A stretch of DNA of 64,000 bases from Tetracentron sinense (Eukaryota > Streptophyta > Magnoliopsida > Trochodendrales > Trochodendraceae): contig CM026567.1 in the NCBI GenBank assembly GCA_015143295.1, positions 14,960,416 through 15,024,415 of the forward strand, read 5' to 3'. Made by a program: the position numbers and the translations under genes. Numbering within the stretch: the first letter of the stretch is position 1; each line of letters opens with the position of its first letter. A model generated the notes under the pieces. That model saw nothing but the letters and a program-made list of their open reading frames with translations, ran no database searches and was not told where the DNA came from. Positions 13,331 through 24,083 of the stretch are shown here, piece after piece.

Positions 13331-15449
13331 TGTAGAGACCCGAAATTATTTTCTTGTTATTCGTGCAATTGTTTTGAATTTCTAGATAAATGTGTCAAAT
13401 TTAAATGCATGATTCTTATAAAAAATTAATGTTTAATATCTCGAATAAGAAAAACTATTTATTTCGTTAATTCTAACTCGTTCCAAGGAATAAATTGCAT
13501 GAAAAGAAAGCTAGTCAAAAGTAGCAAAAGACTAAAAAAAAAAGTTGTTGATTGGCGCACTGGCTGATCGATCAATCATCGGCAATGATTGACCGCCCTC
13601 CGGCGGCGATCGATCGCTCGAAACGCCGATTTTTCTCGGGTTTTGTGATTTTTTGATTTATTGGACTCCTTGGGGTTCCCAACCCTATATATAACCCTTA
13701 TATTCGTGGGTTGAGGGTTTCTAAATCATTCTAAACCTAAAAGAGAGAGAGAGAGAGAGAGAGAAGGTTATTTTGAGAGATCTAAGAGAGGAAATCAAAG
13801 GTTTTGCAAGGAGAAGAGCGTGAAGATTTAGATCGAGCCCATTCGCAAGCGCTTGATCGTAGGGAAGCGATCAGGAGAGGTAAATATGGATTCCTTTCTA
13901 CCAATAGGATGATTATTAATATAAACAAGAAGAAATTGTTAGATTTAAAGTAAGAAAACAAGATCAAGCATGTTATGTTATATAAATCATTTATAAAATG
14001 TGTTTATGATTTTTGGAGATGTTTTCTTTATGATTCTTATTATGTATATCAACAAGGGGAAATTGAATATTTTTGTGGTGTATGTATGATGGAGAATGGA
14101 GGAAAGGATGATTTTTGGACTTGATGGAATGATTATGATTTTGATTTAGAAATTGTGATGTGTTATGAAATTAGGGCTTTTGTTAGATTAATTTTATAAA
14201 AATTATATGTCTGAAATTGATGCGTGATTAATTAATTGTTTCATTATTTTATTGTTGAAAACCTTATAGATAATGTTTTAGATTTATTAATTATAAGAAT
14301 TTTGATATGTTTTAAATTGATGTATGATATACAAATTGCATGAATGATATATGCTTGTTAAAACAAACATGAATTAGGGTTGTGTGGCTTAGGGGTATTA
14401 TCATGACAGCTTTAGTCGTTATGATGAATCTTCGAGAGCCCTTAATCTATAATTTAGGGTTCAATTTAACTAAGGGTTATCATTGCTCACTCACACTCAC
14501 TCATGAATCGAATATACACAAGCATGAAGAGAAGCAAAAATATAAGAAATTCATATAAGTATACAAGTACACAAGCATGAATGCATTTTGAGTTTTGCAC
14601 GGCTCGAGTACCAACAAGCCTAAGATCAAGGCAAGACAAGCCGTATGCACCGGACAATGTGTAGACAAGTCGTATGCACCGAATAATGTACAGACAAGCC
14701 GTATGCACCAGATAATGTGTAAATCATGTGGTACCTCGGTAAGTAGGGTATATCATATATGTTAGTCTCTAAACAATATATGGGGTAGAGTTATTTTAAG
14801 TTATTGCATAAGTGCATGTTGTTTGATACACTTATGAACAAGAAAGACAAGATAAGTACAAGTGAGCACGTATAAGGATTGAATAAAAAAGATGTTTTCG
14901 CACTCTGAATTGTTATGTGTATACATGTATTATGAAATCATGATTTATGCTATATATTAATGTTGTTATATTATTAGTAAGGAGTTCATATACGCGGAGT
15001 GTTTTCAATACTCAACCGAACTGTTAATTTTCGGCAGATTCTAGGTTCGATATTTGTGCAACTGGACCTTAGAAAGAGGAAGAGTACAAAGAGGAAGAAG
15101 AAGATCCAACAGGTGATTATCCCGAGGGTAAATGAAATCTGGATCCTTGGCCATTTTCTGGAAATTGAATTATCAGTATTTAAATTAGAGTTCAAGACAT
15201 TGTAATAGACTTAATTTTGGAATTTATGGTTAGGTTAAATTGATAATTGAGAATCATGATGGATGATTTAAATGATTTATTATGTTTTAGTTTTAAATTG
15301 AGATATTTAGATTTAGTCGTGGTTAATTGAAAATAAAATTTCAGGTTTATATCTTAAATTGCCTTAAATGTTTTATGACATGATGTTATGATGGTTAAGT
15401 CACATGCCAAGGCCTCTTTTTAACCTAGGTGGGATTTTGGGGCGCAACA
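13331..15449 (+). mobile_element. Solo LTR, family 1, inside the Ogre-like LTR
   Basis: The sequence runs from TGTAGAGACCCG to GGGGCGCAACA, with the 5-bp repeats CCCCG at 13326-13330 and 15450-15454. It holds no coding sequence. The U3 part has a GATCGATC-rich palindromic cluster at 13551-13620 (perfect palindrome GCGATCGATCGC at 13606-13617) upstream of a TATATATA box at 13686. A (GA)n run follows at 13745-13764. It belongs to the same family as the minus-strand LTR at 58372-60719, sharing the start, the end, a 29-bp tandem repeat and a GATCGTAGGGAAGCGATC-like segment. Being nested, it is younger than its host LTR. Confidence 0.88.
14636..14722 (+). repeat. 29-bp tandem repeat, three copies, within the family 1 LTR
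   Basis: Three units of ACAAGYCGTATGCACC followed by GRAYAATGTRYAG start at 14636, 14665 and 14694. The same unit occurs four times on the opposite strand at 59133-59245 in the other LTR of this family. Confidence 0.85.
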
Positions 15450-15747
15450 CCCCGGCGGATATGTAGGCAACCTAACCCAGGTTCGACCCTAATGTAGGAT
15501 TTTCTCCTTCTTGGGTTAGCATTATTCTAAATACTAAAATATTTTTTGTTAACTTTAATTTATTTGGTTTATACGTAGGAAGTAGGTAACCATCTTAAAT
15601 GGGTGTCCCGGGATGCGTAACGCCTTCCCCGGGACTTAATCGAACCACTTTCCTAGAATTTAATCAAGACCATAGGTCTTATCTAACCACCCAGGTCCTA
15701 TTTCTCCCAAATAAAACAGGCAGCGACTCTTAGTCCACCCGTAAGAC

Positions 15748-16319
15748 CATGGTTTAAAAAATCGATGAAACTGTTACGTAATGCCTGTTACGTAAATGTT
15801 TCGGTGGCCTCCGATACCCGATACCGTACCTTTACCCGTTTATCCCGAAACCGTTACGTAACAGGCGTTACGCTCGATACGTAAAGGTTTCGGTCGTAGG
15901 ACTGGGTTTCGAAAATCCCTGAACTCATTCTAAAACCTCATATTTGCTTCATCTCTTCTTCTCTACCTATTCTTAGTACCCTTTTTTTTTCCAAAAATCC
16001 TTTTGAATTTTGTTGATTAACAACTTGATTTGAGGTTTAATTCATAGATTTGAAGGAATTCAAGACAAGTTCTTTATTTCGGGTATGTTTCAATCCTCGA
16101 CCCATCTAATTTCCATATTTTTAAATTTTGAGCTTCATATTGGCTTTAAAAGTATCTTGTTGCTCATTTATTATATGTTTTTTTATTTTTTTTCTATTTA
16201 TTGAAATTTTTTGGATTTTTTAAGCAAAAAAGAAAAAAAAATAAGTAAAAGCCGAAACCGTTACGTAAAGGTTTCGGCCGTGTCCGTTACGGTGTCCGAA
16301 ACCATTTTTTTAAACCTTG
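15748..16319. mobile_element. hAT-like MITE in the Ogre-like LTR
   Basis: The ends are inverted: the left end is CATGGTTTAAAAAA and the right end, reversed, is CAAGGTTTAAAAAA. An 8-bp direct repeat CGTAAGAC flanks it (15740-15747 and 16320-16327), which is the target size of hAT elements. Since the next base is C on both sides, a 9-bp duplication cannot be excluded. Both subterminal regions are rich in TTACGTAA and GTTACG words and in TTTCGGYCGT. No transposase is encoded, so it is non-autonomous at about 570 bp. Confidence 0.8.
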
Positions 16320-16404
16320 CGTAAGACCCTAAAAGGGCGTTTTAGCGTCGTTCCTTCGCAGGGCCCTGCCTAGAAGAAAAGGTGGTAAAAATCCCGCTCT
16401 CACA

Positions 16405-16925
16405 TTCTGAAAACACCGAAGTCCAACTCATAATACCTTTTCATAAACCAACCCCATTTGGACCTCTCAACTCTCTTGACACCCAGCAAGATTTTAAACC
16501 GTACTTAGCCACTCACTTTCCTCTAAAGAGTATCCCTTCCAACCCCAAATCTCCATAATCATTTCACAAGAAGTTCCCTATTCGCCACCAATAGGGGCTC
16601 CTTCTACAGAAGGCACATTTGCTTCTAAGGAACCAAATTGTATTTCTTCCTATCCACTCTCGCATTCAATAAAAACTCTCTCCGCATCCTCTCTAGCCCA
16701 CTCGCAATCGAATACGAAAAGGTAGCAAAGATATGAGGAGGTGGAAAGACTACTCAGTTTGCTTTTGATTAAGGTCAGGTGATGATTTTTCATCTTTCTA
16801 ATATGGTGGAGAATCTATCACCTTGTTCCAAACCACTTTAGATTTAACCCTTTTTAAAGGAGGGATACCCAAATATTCCAAAGGGAGGGCACCTGTACAA
16901 CACCCTATCTATGCTTCAAAGGATT
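16405..16925 (-). mobile_element. LINE reverse transcriptase C-terminal part, separated from its 3' end by an LTR insertion
   Basis: Minus-strand translation gives pieces in LINE order: CPPFGIFGYPSFKKG (compare LPxxYLGxPL in plant L1 reverse transcriptases), KSKVVWNKVIDS, then IGRNTIWFLRSKCAF, and finally GPNGVGL and SVFSECES (compare GSYGVGLWKxIxxGW and FxxxVxFxVGxG). The next expected motif, VRLWEDLWW, lies at about 10.9 kb, so 10949 and 16405 are the two sides of an insertion into one LINE. The LINE is truncated at its 5' end near 16925 and carries several stops, so it is old. Confidence 0.7.
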
Positions 16926-18040
16926 GATTTTAATTTTTTAACTTTCCTTTCACTAGAAATAAAGAGAGAGGTGATAGGAGTTACAAAGATGATGATATCC
17001 ATTTAAGACGGTCAAGAATGTGTAAAAGAATTTTAACAATTCTTCTATGTTCAACCCAAATAACAACTTTCATTTTTCTTTATGTTACTTTTCTCTTGTA
17101 GTCTTAAGTATGATATTACTACCACCCCATTACTTGGTCATGCACTTACAAAAAAGGAGAAAGATGTTCAACCTCTCAGGTCATCTCTTGCTTCCATTAT
17201 AATTGGTGTAGTTATAAAATTGATAGATGATTTTCACTTTTTAGTGCGTGCGAGTAATTTTATGAATTTATAATGTGTAGTCAATAATTTTTAATAATAT
17301 GGTACAATCATCAAATATTGGGATGCCCCTAACACCATAGTCACAAAAAAGCTACATTTTTTAAAAAAAACTCGTTTAAAATGCACATTAATACCCTGTT
17401 GTAGAAAATATAGTTTAAAACCCTTTTTTTGGAAAAAAAAAAAAACGTATTATAGTTTAAAACACGTTTAAAACGAATAATACGAAGAAAAAAAAATGAT
17501 AATCTTGGAAAAATTTTGGCATTCCCAAATATATTTGAAGTTGAATGGAATCATGACCTTGAAAATGAAGCACCCTCTTCCAGTAAATCTTTAGGAAATG
17601 AAAATTATGCAAATATTGATGACTTTGATGATAATGTCGCTTTTGAGCGATTGATGAATATGAATTAGTGATTTTATTAGTTAACATATTATAATATTAT
17701 TTTTAATCTTGATAGTTGATGTTTTAATTAATTTTGATGTTTTGATGGAATGAATTGGATGTTAAAATGATGTTATGAACTTATTATTGTTGATTATAGT
17801 TATTATTTTTGTATATTATCTTACCAAATTATTAGATATATTACTTAGCATTGTTTTTAATTTTTATAATTATTAATTTTTTCACCTTTTTTTTTCCCAA
17901 ATTTTTTGGATTTTTTCATACTTGACCCTTGCCGAATTATTCCCGAACCCCGACTTTGTGGCTATGCCTAGCACCACCCTTCTCATCAAACATTATTCTA
18001 AGATTTAGGAATTTGAGAATTGATTTGTTTCCAATATGGG
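16926..18040. other. No recognised gene; possible end of a DNA transposon
   Basis: Mostly AT-rich. Near 17480-17670 one plus-strand frame reads an acidic tail, ENYANIDDFDDNVAFERLM, followed by a stop. Tails of this kind occur at the C-terminus of some plant transposases, but I cannot assign a family. Near 17905-17990 there is a run of text ending GACTTTGTGGCTATGCC that resembles the end of a degraded insertion. Nothing else is recognised. Confidence 0.3.
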
Positions 18041-18210
18041 CAGTGATTTAAAACTCCAAAAAAAAAAATTTTGATTTAAAACTCTCGATGGTACCTACTA
18101 TCGAGAGCTGCGCGTCCACCATTTTATCATATGCGCCTTGAAGCCATTCAATTGTTAATCAGGCGGCGCAGCTCTCGATAGTAGGTACTATCTCGAGTTG
18201 TAAATCACTC
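18041..18210. mobile_element. MITE with long near-perfect inverted ends
   Basis: The left arm at 18073-18113 (with a partial duplicate of its first 15 bases at 18042) and the right arm at 18166-18210 are about 40-bp inverted repeats around a short centre. The shared core is GTACCTACTATCGAGAGC and its reverse GCTCTCGATAGTAGGTAC. The outer ends read AGTGATTTA on both sides when inverted. No clear target duplication is visible. A diverged trace of the same arm (AGTAGGTACTCGAAATCACT) occurs at 60779-60798. Confidence 0.75.
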
Positions 18211-18377
18211 TCCTTCCAAAAGTAGATAATCACTAGAATTGATGCCAGAGAGGCCTTAACTTATAATCATTCAGGCACCTTCTTCCATAGGTCCCTTTAG
18301 TTGGGGAATCTATTACAGCGTCCCTGGATACGGCCGTATTTTTGGCCATTGATGCATGGACACGTGTATTTAATCGA

Positions 18378-19397
18378 GTCAAGCCACATAGGATCGGGTC
18401 AAAACCCGCCATCAACAACCAAGAAAATCACTTCCCTGTATTCTGAGCTAACACAGAAAAAAGACAGGGCCGGCCTGAAGTAGATTAAGAAATATTACAG
18501 GTTTCTAAATGTTACTGACCGAAATTGACTGTGCAGAGCTCCCTGTGATTGCAAACCAACCGAATCCCGGCAAATCCAGAAGATATTCTCAACAGAAATT
18601 CACCTTATGGAACTAAAATTCATAGAAATTAAATTAAAATTAGGAGTGTAAATAGAAAATTAAATTACAATATAATGAAAAGACCTCAAACACAAAAATA
18701 AATTGCTGAAGAGATTTCAGCCATTTTGGAAAGGTTTTCAAAGTGTAAGAAACTAGAAATCAGAGGCGCTATGGTTCATGTAACTTTATAGGGAGATAAA
18801 ACCATTAGAGTAAGTTTCCAGTTCAGTCCCTTTAGTCTCCCACTCACAAAACCATCACAAACACACCAAATTCAACTGCTTTTCAGGATTTTATAGCACC
18901 ACCATCAACGAATTCTTCACAACAAATACCAAACCCAACTTTAGAGTAAAGACTCCACCATTCTAATTCCCTCTCCACAAAAAAAAAAAAAAAAACCCTA
19001 GTATAGCTTAGGAAACTCAATTTCTGCTGGACCATAAAAATAAAAATGAAATAAGGAAAGAATTTCATGAAATGGGAGAGATATACATACGAGAGCTAGA
19101 GAGAGGCCATACAGTTGCAGGAGAATCGATCTCTATTGTGAGCAAACTCAGAACTCAGAAGAGTGACAACTTCAAGACTCTTTTAACTATCCAAAGAGGT
19201 GAAAGTGAAACGAACTACAGTGACAGTCATACGCGGTTTTTATGGAAACTGTACGAAACTAAGTCTACAGCTAATGACGGGTGGACATATTACACTTTTT
19301 TTCCTGTTATGGTGTTTGTGATTTAAGTACGATGCTGATGTCCTCTTAATGTTTCATTAGGATCGAGCTGATGTGAATCCCATGGCCATCCAACGGT
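18378..19397 (-). repeat. Inverted segmental duplication, copy 1 (promoter/5' region of an unknown gene)
   Basis: Read on the minus strand, this matches 62744-64000 on the plus strand. In order the shared landmarks are ACCGTTGGATG, GGGATTCACA, a CCATAACAGGA segment, TATGTATATCTCTCCC, ATTTCATGAAATTC, TTTGGTATTTSTTRTGAAGAA, CCTGAAAAGCAGTTGAATTT, GAGAATATCTTCTGGA and CTTCAGGCCG. By eye the matching blocks are about 80-90% identical. Copy 1 is shorter because of several indels, and its region equivalent to the heat-shock-element promoter has diverged. The match may extend below 18378, but the other copy is cut by the window edge. The gene is not identified. Confidence 0.75.
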
Positions 19398-19402
19398 AAA
19401 GA

Positions 19403-19490
19403 GTGTGTGTTTGTGTTGTGTGTGGGTGATATAGTGTGTACAAGTATTGTGTGTGACTTTTTGTGTTTTTTCTTTTTTTTTTTTTTTTGG
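19403..19490. repeat. GT-rich stretch and poly-T run
   Basis: Repeated GTGTGTG/TTGTGTT text at 19403-19465 is followed by a run of T near 19468-19488. It sits just outside the border of the inverted duplication at 19397. Confidence 0.7.
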
Positions 19491-19549
19491 ATAAACGTGA
19501 GTATCCCCCGGCGACTCAGACTAGTCCAACGTGTTGTGTTGGTGAAGAT

Positions 19550-19640
19550 TAAATCACAGCCAATCGTGATTGAACTCGGGGAGAGTTCAATCATACCCAA
19601 CCCACAAATCAACACCCGTCCTTTTTAACCTTTACTAACC
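19550..19640 (+). mobile_element. SINE tail fragment
   Basis: The text AATCACAGCCAATCGTGATT, then GAACTCGGGGAGAGTTCAAT, then CTTTTTAACC, repeats in inverted form the tail of the SINE at 19925-20141. No tRNA-like head is recognisable here, so it is a partial or composite copy. Confidence 0.5.
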
Positions 19641-19666
19641 ATGGATAGGATTTCTTAACCTTTATG

Positions 19667-19809
19667 CTATGTTTAGTTGCTGAGAAAATAGAGGCAAACA
19701 TAGAAAAGAAAAGAAAATTTTAGATTTTTAATACAATTTTTAGTTGTGTTTTGTACCATTTTCTTTTTTTTTCTATGTTTTCATTTATTTTCTCGGCAAC
19801 CAAACATAG
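19667..19809. mobile_element. Short MITE, CTATGTTTRGTTGCYGAGAA type
   Basis: The left end CTATGTTTAGTTGCTGAGAA and the reversed right end CTATGTTTGGTTGCCGAGAA are inverted repeats that continue for about 45 bp with AAAACATAGAAAA-like text. The whole is about 143 bp with no coding capacity. No clear target duplication is seen, so the superfamily is not assigned. Confidence 0.75.
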
Positions 19810-19924
19810 GGTTAGGGTTCAATAATCTACCCTTAGTTTTTAAAAATTCTTTTTTAAAAGCATTTAACCTTGGGGTTAAAATATCTTTACCCTAAAGTTA
19901 ATTTATTTAAAATGTCTCTTTCCA

Positions 19925-20141
19925 ATGAATTGTAAAGGTTAAGGGACCTTGACCATGGATATTAATAAGAGTTAAAAAGGAAACATGTTGACTTGTGGGT
20001 GCGATTGAACTCTCCTTGAGTTCAATCGCAATTGACTGTGATTCAATCTTGTGTAGGTGAACTCCCAACCCATTGAGCTCAAATTCGATCCCGAGACCTC
20101 CGGATTTATAGTTCGTCCTTCCACCATTAGGCTACACTCCC
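19925..20141 (-). mobile_element. tRNA-derived SINE
   Basis: Read on the minus strand it opens GGAGTGTAGCCTAATGGTGG, containing an A-box-like TAGCCTAATGG. About 35 bases on, GGTCTCGGGATCGAATTT resembles a B box. The tail has the GATTGAACTC/GAGAGTTCAATC inverted words and ends CCTTTTTAACTC. This head-plus-tail arrangement is standard for plant SINEs made by RNA polymerase III. It is not a tRNA gene, since no cloverleaf forms. Confidence 0.7.
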
Positions 20142-20177
20142 TAGGATTAGTTAAGATATACTTTCAAAACCGGCAAA

Positions 20178-20386
20178 AGTTTGGCTTTGGTGGACGCCCT
20201 AGCTAAGCGCTCGACATCCACAAATGATGGGGCACCTTGCGATAATTGGGGGGAGAAGTCATTTCATTTTCTCCCCATGATTTTGACTTCTCCCTACTTG
20301 ATATCTCTCCCCACATGTCTCATCATTTGTGGATGCCTGACCACTTGGCTCGGCTCGGCTCGGGCATCCACCATAGCAAACTCGAG
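20178..20386. repeat. Foldback (inverted repeat) element of about 210 bp
   Basis: GTTTGGCTTTGGTGGACGCC at the left pairs imperfectly with GGGCATCCACCATAGCAAAC at the right, and GACATCCACAAATGATG pairs with CATCATTTGTGGATGCC further in. An inner pair is GGGGAGAAGTCA and TGACTTCTCCC. This looks like a non-autonomous foldback or MITE. The target duplication is unclear. The longest open frame through it (20181-20525) is judged accidental. Confidence 0.5.
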
Positions 20387-21053
20387 GCCTTCGAAACCTT
20401 GGTTTTGTGATATATATTTTAACGGTCACTCAACAACTCTCGAATTTTTCTTTTCTAAAAGTTCTCACTTTCCTCGATGTTTCTTGGACACGGCCAACAA
20501 AGAAAAAATGGATCACGCAAGTTAGAAGATCAATATACCCTTGAATTTTTATTTTTCTCTCAAAGCTCATTTCCTAGAGTTGAGCCCAATTTGAATGTCT
20601 AGATAGACATTTTTTATTGACCTTAGGGAGTTTTTGTAATTTTGCTTCTATTATTTATTTTATTGGATAATAAACCTAAGTAGAAGGAGAATAGAAAAGA
20701 TTAAATGGAAGGAACACATGATTCAATGAGAGATTTGATATCTTCCCAATCTTCAAAAGAAGAATCAAGAATTTATTACTATTTTATTTTTCTTGTGTCG
20801 AAATAATAATGGAGGACAGGAAAGATCGTGCTACGATTTTGTAGTGCAGGAATTTTTTTTTAAGGTCCATAAACTGTCCCTTAAAAGTCTGATTAGATAA
20901 TTTTGGAGCCACGTTAGCTTATCTATTTTGAGTTACACATTTATTTTTTAAAAAAATTACATTTTCTCATTGTACGTGAAAACTTTACTTTACATTTGAC
21001 TTACTAAATCCTTTGCCTATTATCACTTTACTCCTCCCTGTGATCATTTTCAG

Positions 21054-21168
21054 GCTTTGGAGTGTCCTAGACGATGCAGGGGACGATGAAGATTTTGTTT
21101 TGGAGATGTTCTTACCGGACATACCAGCTGGCATAAAATCGAACAATGAGAAATTGTCGGGGTCTTAA
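21054..21168 (+). CDS. Possible terminal exon of an unidentified host gene
   Basis: A good 3' splice site (TGATCATTTTCAG then GCTTTGG) precedes a short frame of 37 residues ending in TAA at 21166-21168. It reads LWSVLDDAGDDEDFVLEMFL, then PDIPAGIKSN and NEKLSGS. The residue mix is protein-like, acidic then hydrophobic, and codon use looks ordinary, unlike the AT-rich chance frames nearby. I do not recognise the family. No upstream exon was found with confidence, so this could be the end of a gene whose other exons are diverged, or a captured or orphan exon. A SINE starts 11 bp after the stop, which would place it in the 3' UTR. Confidence 0.35.
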
Positions 21169-21179
21169 TTTGAATAGAA

Positions 21180-21340
21180 ACACGCCTGGGTTTGTCCCAG
21201 TGGTAGTGTATCTCCCTTTAGGGAGGAGTGACTCGTGTTCGAGTCCCTGTGTGGCCGTTGAGCGCACACCTTGAGTTCTAACCCCTTAACCCCTGACATA
21301 GATAGATAGATGATCTAGCTGCCTACCCCAAAAAAAAATT
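21180..21340 (+). mobile_element. tRNA-derived SINE with intact target duplication
   Basis: The element opens ACACGCCTGGGTTTGTCCCA and has an A-box-like TGTCCCAGTGGTAG and a B box GTGTTCGAGTCC. It ends with a GATAGATAGAT run and A-rich tail. Flanking direct repeats TTGAATAGAA at 21170-21179 and 21341-21350 mark target-primed insertion. The intact 10-bp repeats suggest a fairly recent event. Confidence 0.85.
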
Positions 21341-21350
21341 TTGAATAGAA

Positions 21351-22639
21351 CATTCTTTTTTTAAATTTTGTCTTTTCTCACTTTGACTACGACTTTTCTT
21401 CTACTTATAGATAAAAAAGCTTGAGAGCTTTGTTGGGATTAAAATAATAATATGGTTAACCTAAACAATATTATTTAAATCCGATCTAAACCATGCAATT
21501 AGATTTTCTAGAATACATAATTAAGAGAGATTATGGTTGAAAAAAGTAATCACATACTAACTCACTAGGATATCCATATTCCCTTCTCTGTGCGATGCAA
21601 GGCTTTTTGTACTGCAAATCAGAAAATCTTCTATTTTTTCCTTAGGTCTTATTCAATGGGGCTTCAAAATAACTTAAGAGAAAAGATGGACTTCCAATTC
21701 TCCCTTAGAACCCTACTCATCATAAGATCCAAGGGCTGAGAGGAGCCACACCAAGGATCTAACAGTTGTCAACCCTAATATCTTCAACCTTTCATGTCAA
21801 CTAGACATGCTAAAATACAGAACCATGTGAAGCATGCTAAAATACAGAACCAAGTGAAGCATGAGAAAAACAAAGTGATAAACTAGGTAGTACAAATATG
21901 GTATGTATGTACTTCAACATCTTCTCCCCCTTTTGGCACGAATGCGAAAGCATTAAATTCAAAACACAATTCGAGGAGAAGTAACCATAGAGCTCAAATA
22001 TGAGTTCTAGATTACATCCAAATCAAAACACTCTATCAAAACAAGCTATCAAGAATAAATCCATATGTCCAATCAATGATAGTATCAAGATAATCATCCA
22101 TAAAAATATGATGTATAGCAATAATCATCCACACATAGCTATCCAAATATCCAACCAGAATATGTAATCAAAAACATCATATGAACCACAACTAGATATA
22201 TCAGGCAAAGAAATAGACTTGGTTCATAGGTCAGAGTACATCATCATAAACATAATATCATCCATAAAGTGATAATAGGGTCCAGAAGCAGAATAAAAAT
22301 GGTCCATGTGCCAATATACATCGACAAAAAATAGCAAGAGGATAGAAAATCTAGGCATCAGCAGCCTGGTCATCATCACTCGAATCACCATCACCATCAG
22401 CTGGACGACGCGAGCACTCCACTCTAAGATGCTCAAAACCAGACGTCAGATCCATTACTGAAGTGCTGAGATGCTGAAAGTGACCACGAGTCTCGATTGG
22501 AAAATTGTGTCTACATCATGTTATGAAAAGCAGCTTGGGTTGAGCGAGACTCATCAAGTCATCTGAGCGGCCAATAAATCCATAGTCATAGGAGGAGTAG
22601 GTAGAAGTGGAGGGTGAGCTGAAGATGAAGAGGGTCCAG
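21351..22639. other. No gene recognised; probable element tail
   Basis: AT-rich sequence. On the minus strand the text CCAAAAGGGGGAGAAGATG near 21925-21945 resembles the purine-rich stretch often seen downstream of retroelement genes. A stretch of simple text (CATCATCACTCGAATCACCATC region, about 22370-22400) is low-complexity. It probably belongs to the degraded element whose gene lies at 22640-23689. Confidence 0.3.
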
Positions 22640-23689
22640 TATCAGGTGTAGTTGCAATGGGGTCGGCCGTATGAGCAATGCTATTGGTGTAGGCCATCGT
22701 TTTGAGGGGCCCTTTAAAGGTACCAACCCCATCATCAGCCGAATGTGGCCAAAATTAGTTTGACCAAGATGTCGAATGGCAAACCAATACTACCAAAAGT
22801 AATGTAGGATGCATGGATCATCAACTCAATGATGTGGGAAGCAAGATCAATCAGCTCATCCGTGAGAAGAGAATGGAGGAATCGAGCAAGATATGGACTG
22901 ATGTAAGTGCTATGACCTCTAGGTGGAGGTTGGAGCACATGAGCAAATGAAGAATCCAGGCAAAAGGAGTCAACCTATTTGGCAGAAGGTGAGTAGAAGG
23001 TCATCTAGTCTGGGAGCCACAAATCTTGGCGGCAATCTCATCCATATCATGGCCTTGGTGATCTATCCTATAATGGAATGGGAAATAAGCATCTGGAACA
23101 TGAGGAATATGTAGGAGCCTAGCTTTGAAGTCCAGGTGAATGGTCATCAGAATACCACGAACTTGAATTTCAAAGGTCATGTTTACAAGGTCCTCTCCAT
23201 ATACATTAGAGTCAAATTCCCAGAACAAAACAAGAGGGCATTGCCCTATCAAGGCAAGAACACCCTGCCCTGAGATTGGATAATGTGAAGAAGGTCAGTG
23301 TAATTGAAATCACGAAGATGAACAATCCTTCCAATGATAACTGACCAGTTTTCAAAGTAGTGCTCAAACTGATATGCAGTAGTGGGGTTCCTGAACCTAG
23401 GGTCATCTGAAGAAGGATAGGCTTAACTAACTTTGGCTCTTTTTGCAGACTTTTTAGGAGTGGGCTTAGCCTTAGAGACATTCGGGGCTATTCCTTTACC
23501 AGAGGCATCCTTGGCTTTAGCCTTAGAGGGTTCTGAGGCACGAATTTCCTCAAGAACAATTCCCAGTCCTTGACCATGAGGAGGCCCAGAATAGGAGTCG
23601 CTCTCACCCTCAGAATCAGATGAGGATGATTGAGAATCCTCAATGCTTGGGGATTTTCGAGCAGATTTTTTTCGATAAGAATAGGGCAT
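22640..23689 (-). pseudogene. Plant transposon protein (PF20167-like) remnant
   Basis: Minus-strand translation starts MPYSYRKKSARK, runs through a serine/acidic stretch and a lysine-rich stretch, then gives NPTTAYQFEHYFENWSVI, DLVNMTFEIQVRGILM, YRIDHQGHDMDEIAAKICG and LARFLHSLLTDELIDLASHI. From memory this order matches the domain called 'putative plant transposon protein' found in degraded plant retroelements. Its biochemical role is unknown. The gene is broken by a few changes. Its upstream region, at higher coordinates, has promoter-like palindromes. Confidence 0.6.
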
Positions 23690-23874
23690 GAGAAAAGCGA
23701 GAATTCATAGGGGAATAATGGAAAACATGATGAGCAATGAGAAATTTGAATCCAAGGAAAGGAATTTCAAGATCAGGGAGAGATTACCTCAAGGAGATCA
23801 GAAAATTTTGGAGCCCTAGTCTCTGTTCTTAACTCGTTCGAACACGTAAGTGAAAATTAGGGAAAAAGAGTGTT

Positions 23875-24035
23875 TTTAAACACTTTTTGCGATGCCCATT
23901 CGAACAACTGGATGCCCATTCGAATGGTATGAGCAGTGAAATCTCATCGTCCATTGCACAGGTGTATGTGCAATTGCACACACCAGATCATCATCTCTCA
24001 GAGAGATGATTCAAATTCGTGCATGCCTATGGCAC
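23875..24035 (-). promoter_or_regulatory. Palindromic words upstream of the transposon protein remnant
   Basis: The text GCCCATTCGAA occurs at about 23893 and 23915, with CCATTCGAATGG near 23918-23929. GTGCAATTGCAC near 23966-23977 and ATCATCTCTCAGAGAGATGAT near 23990-24010 are also palindromic. A TTTAAAAAC word on the minus strand near 23875 could serve as a TATA box. The arrangement resembles the U3 regions of the LTRs in this window. Confidence 0.35.
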
Positions 24036-24083
24036 TCGCGGTCCCTTAGCCTGTTAGCATTTAATGCTGACGGTTGGCCATCA

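Larger units (their letters stand above)
10955..16404 (+). mobile_element. Ogre/Tat-like Gypsy solo LTR, itself carrying two insertions
   Basis: The element begins TGTAAGCACCCC and ends ATCCCGCTCTCACA. It is flanked by the identical 5-bp repeats TTCTG at 10950-10954 and 16405-16409. After subtracting the inner solo LTR and the MITE, about 2.75 kb remains with no coding sequence, so it is best read as a solo LTR. A TATA box (TATAAATA) lies at 11976-11983. The 3' part has text typical of Ogre-like LTRs: GGATATGTAGGCAACC, GTGTCCCGGGATGCGTAACG, and GCAGCGACTC near the end. The proximal part (10985-11560) is low-complexity AAGCCCA/CCCTAACCCTGACC text. The family is inferred from motifs only. Confidence 0.8.

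Noticed and set aside
20181-20525. Open frame of 114 residues on the plus strand
   Set aside because: It crosses a foldback element and has no recognisable motif.
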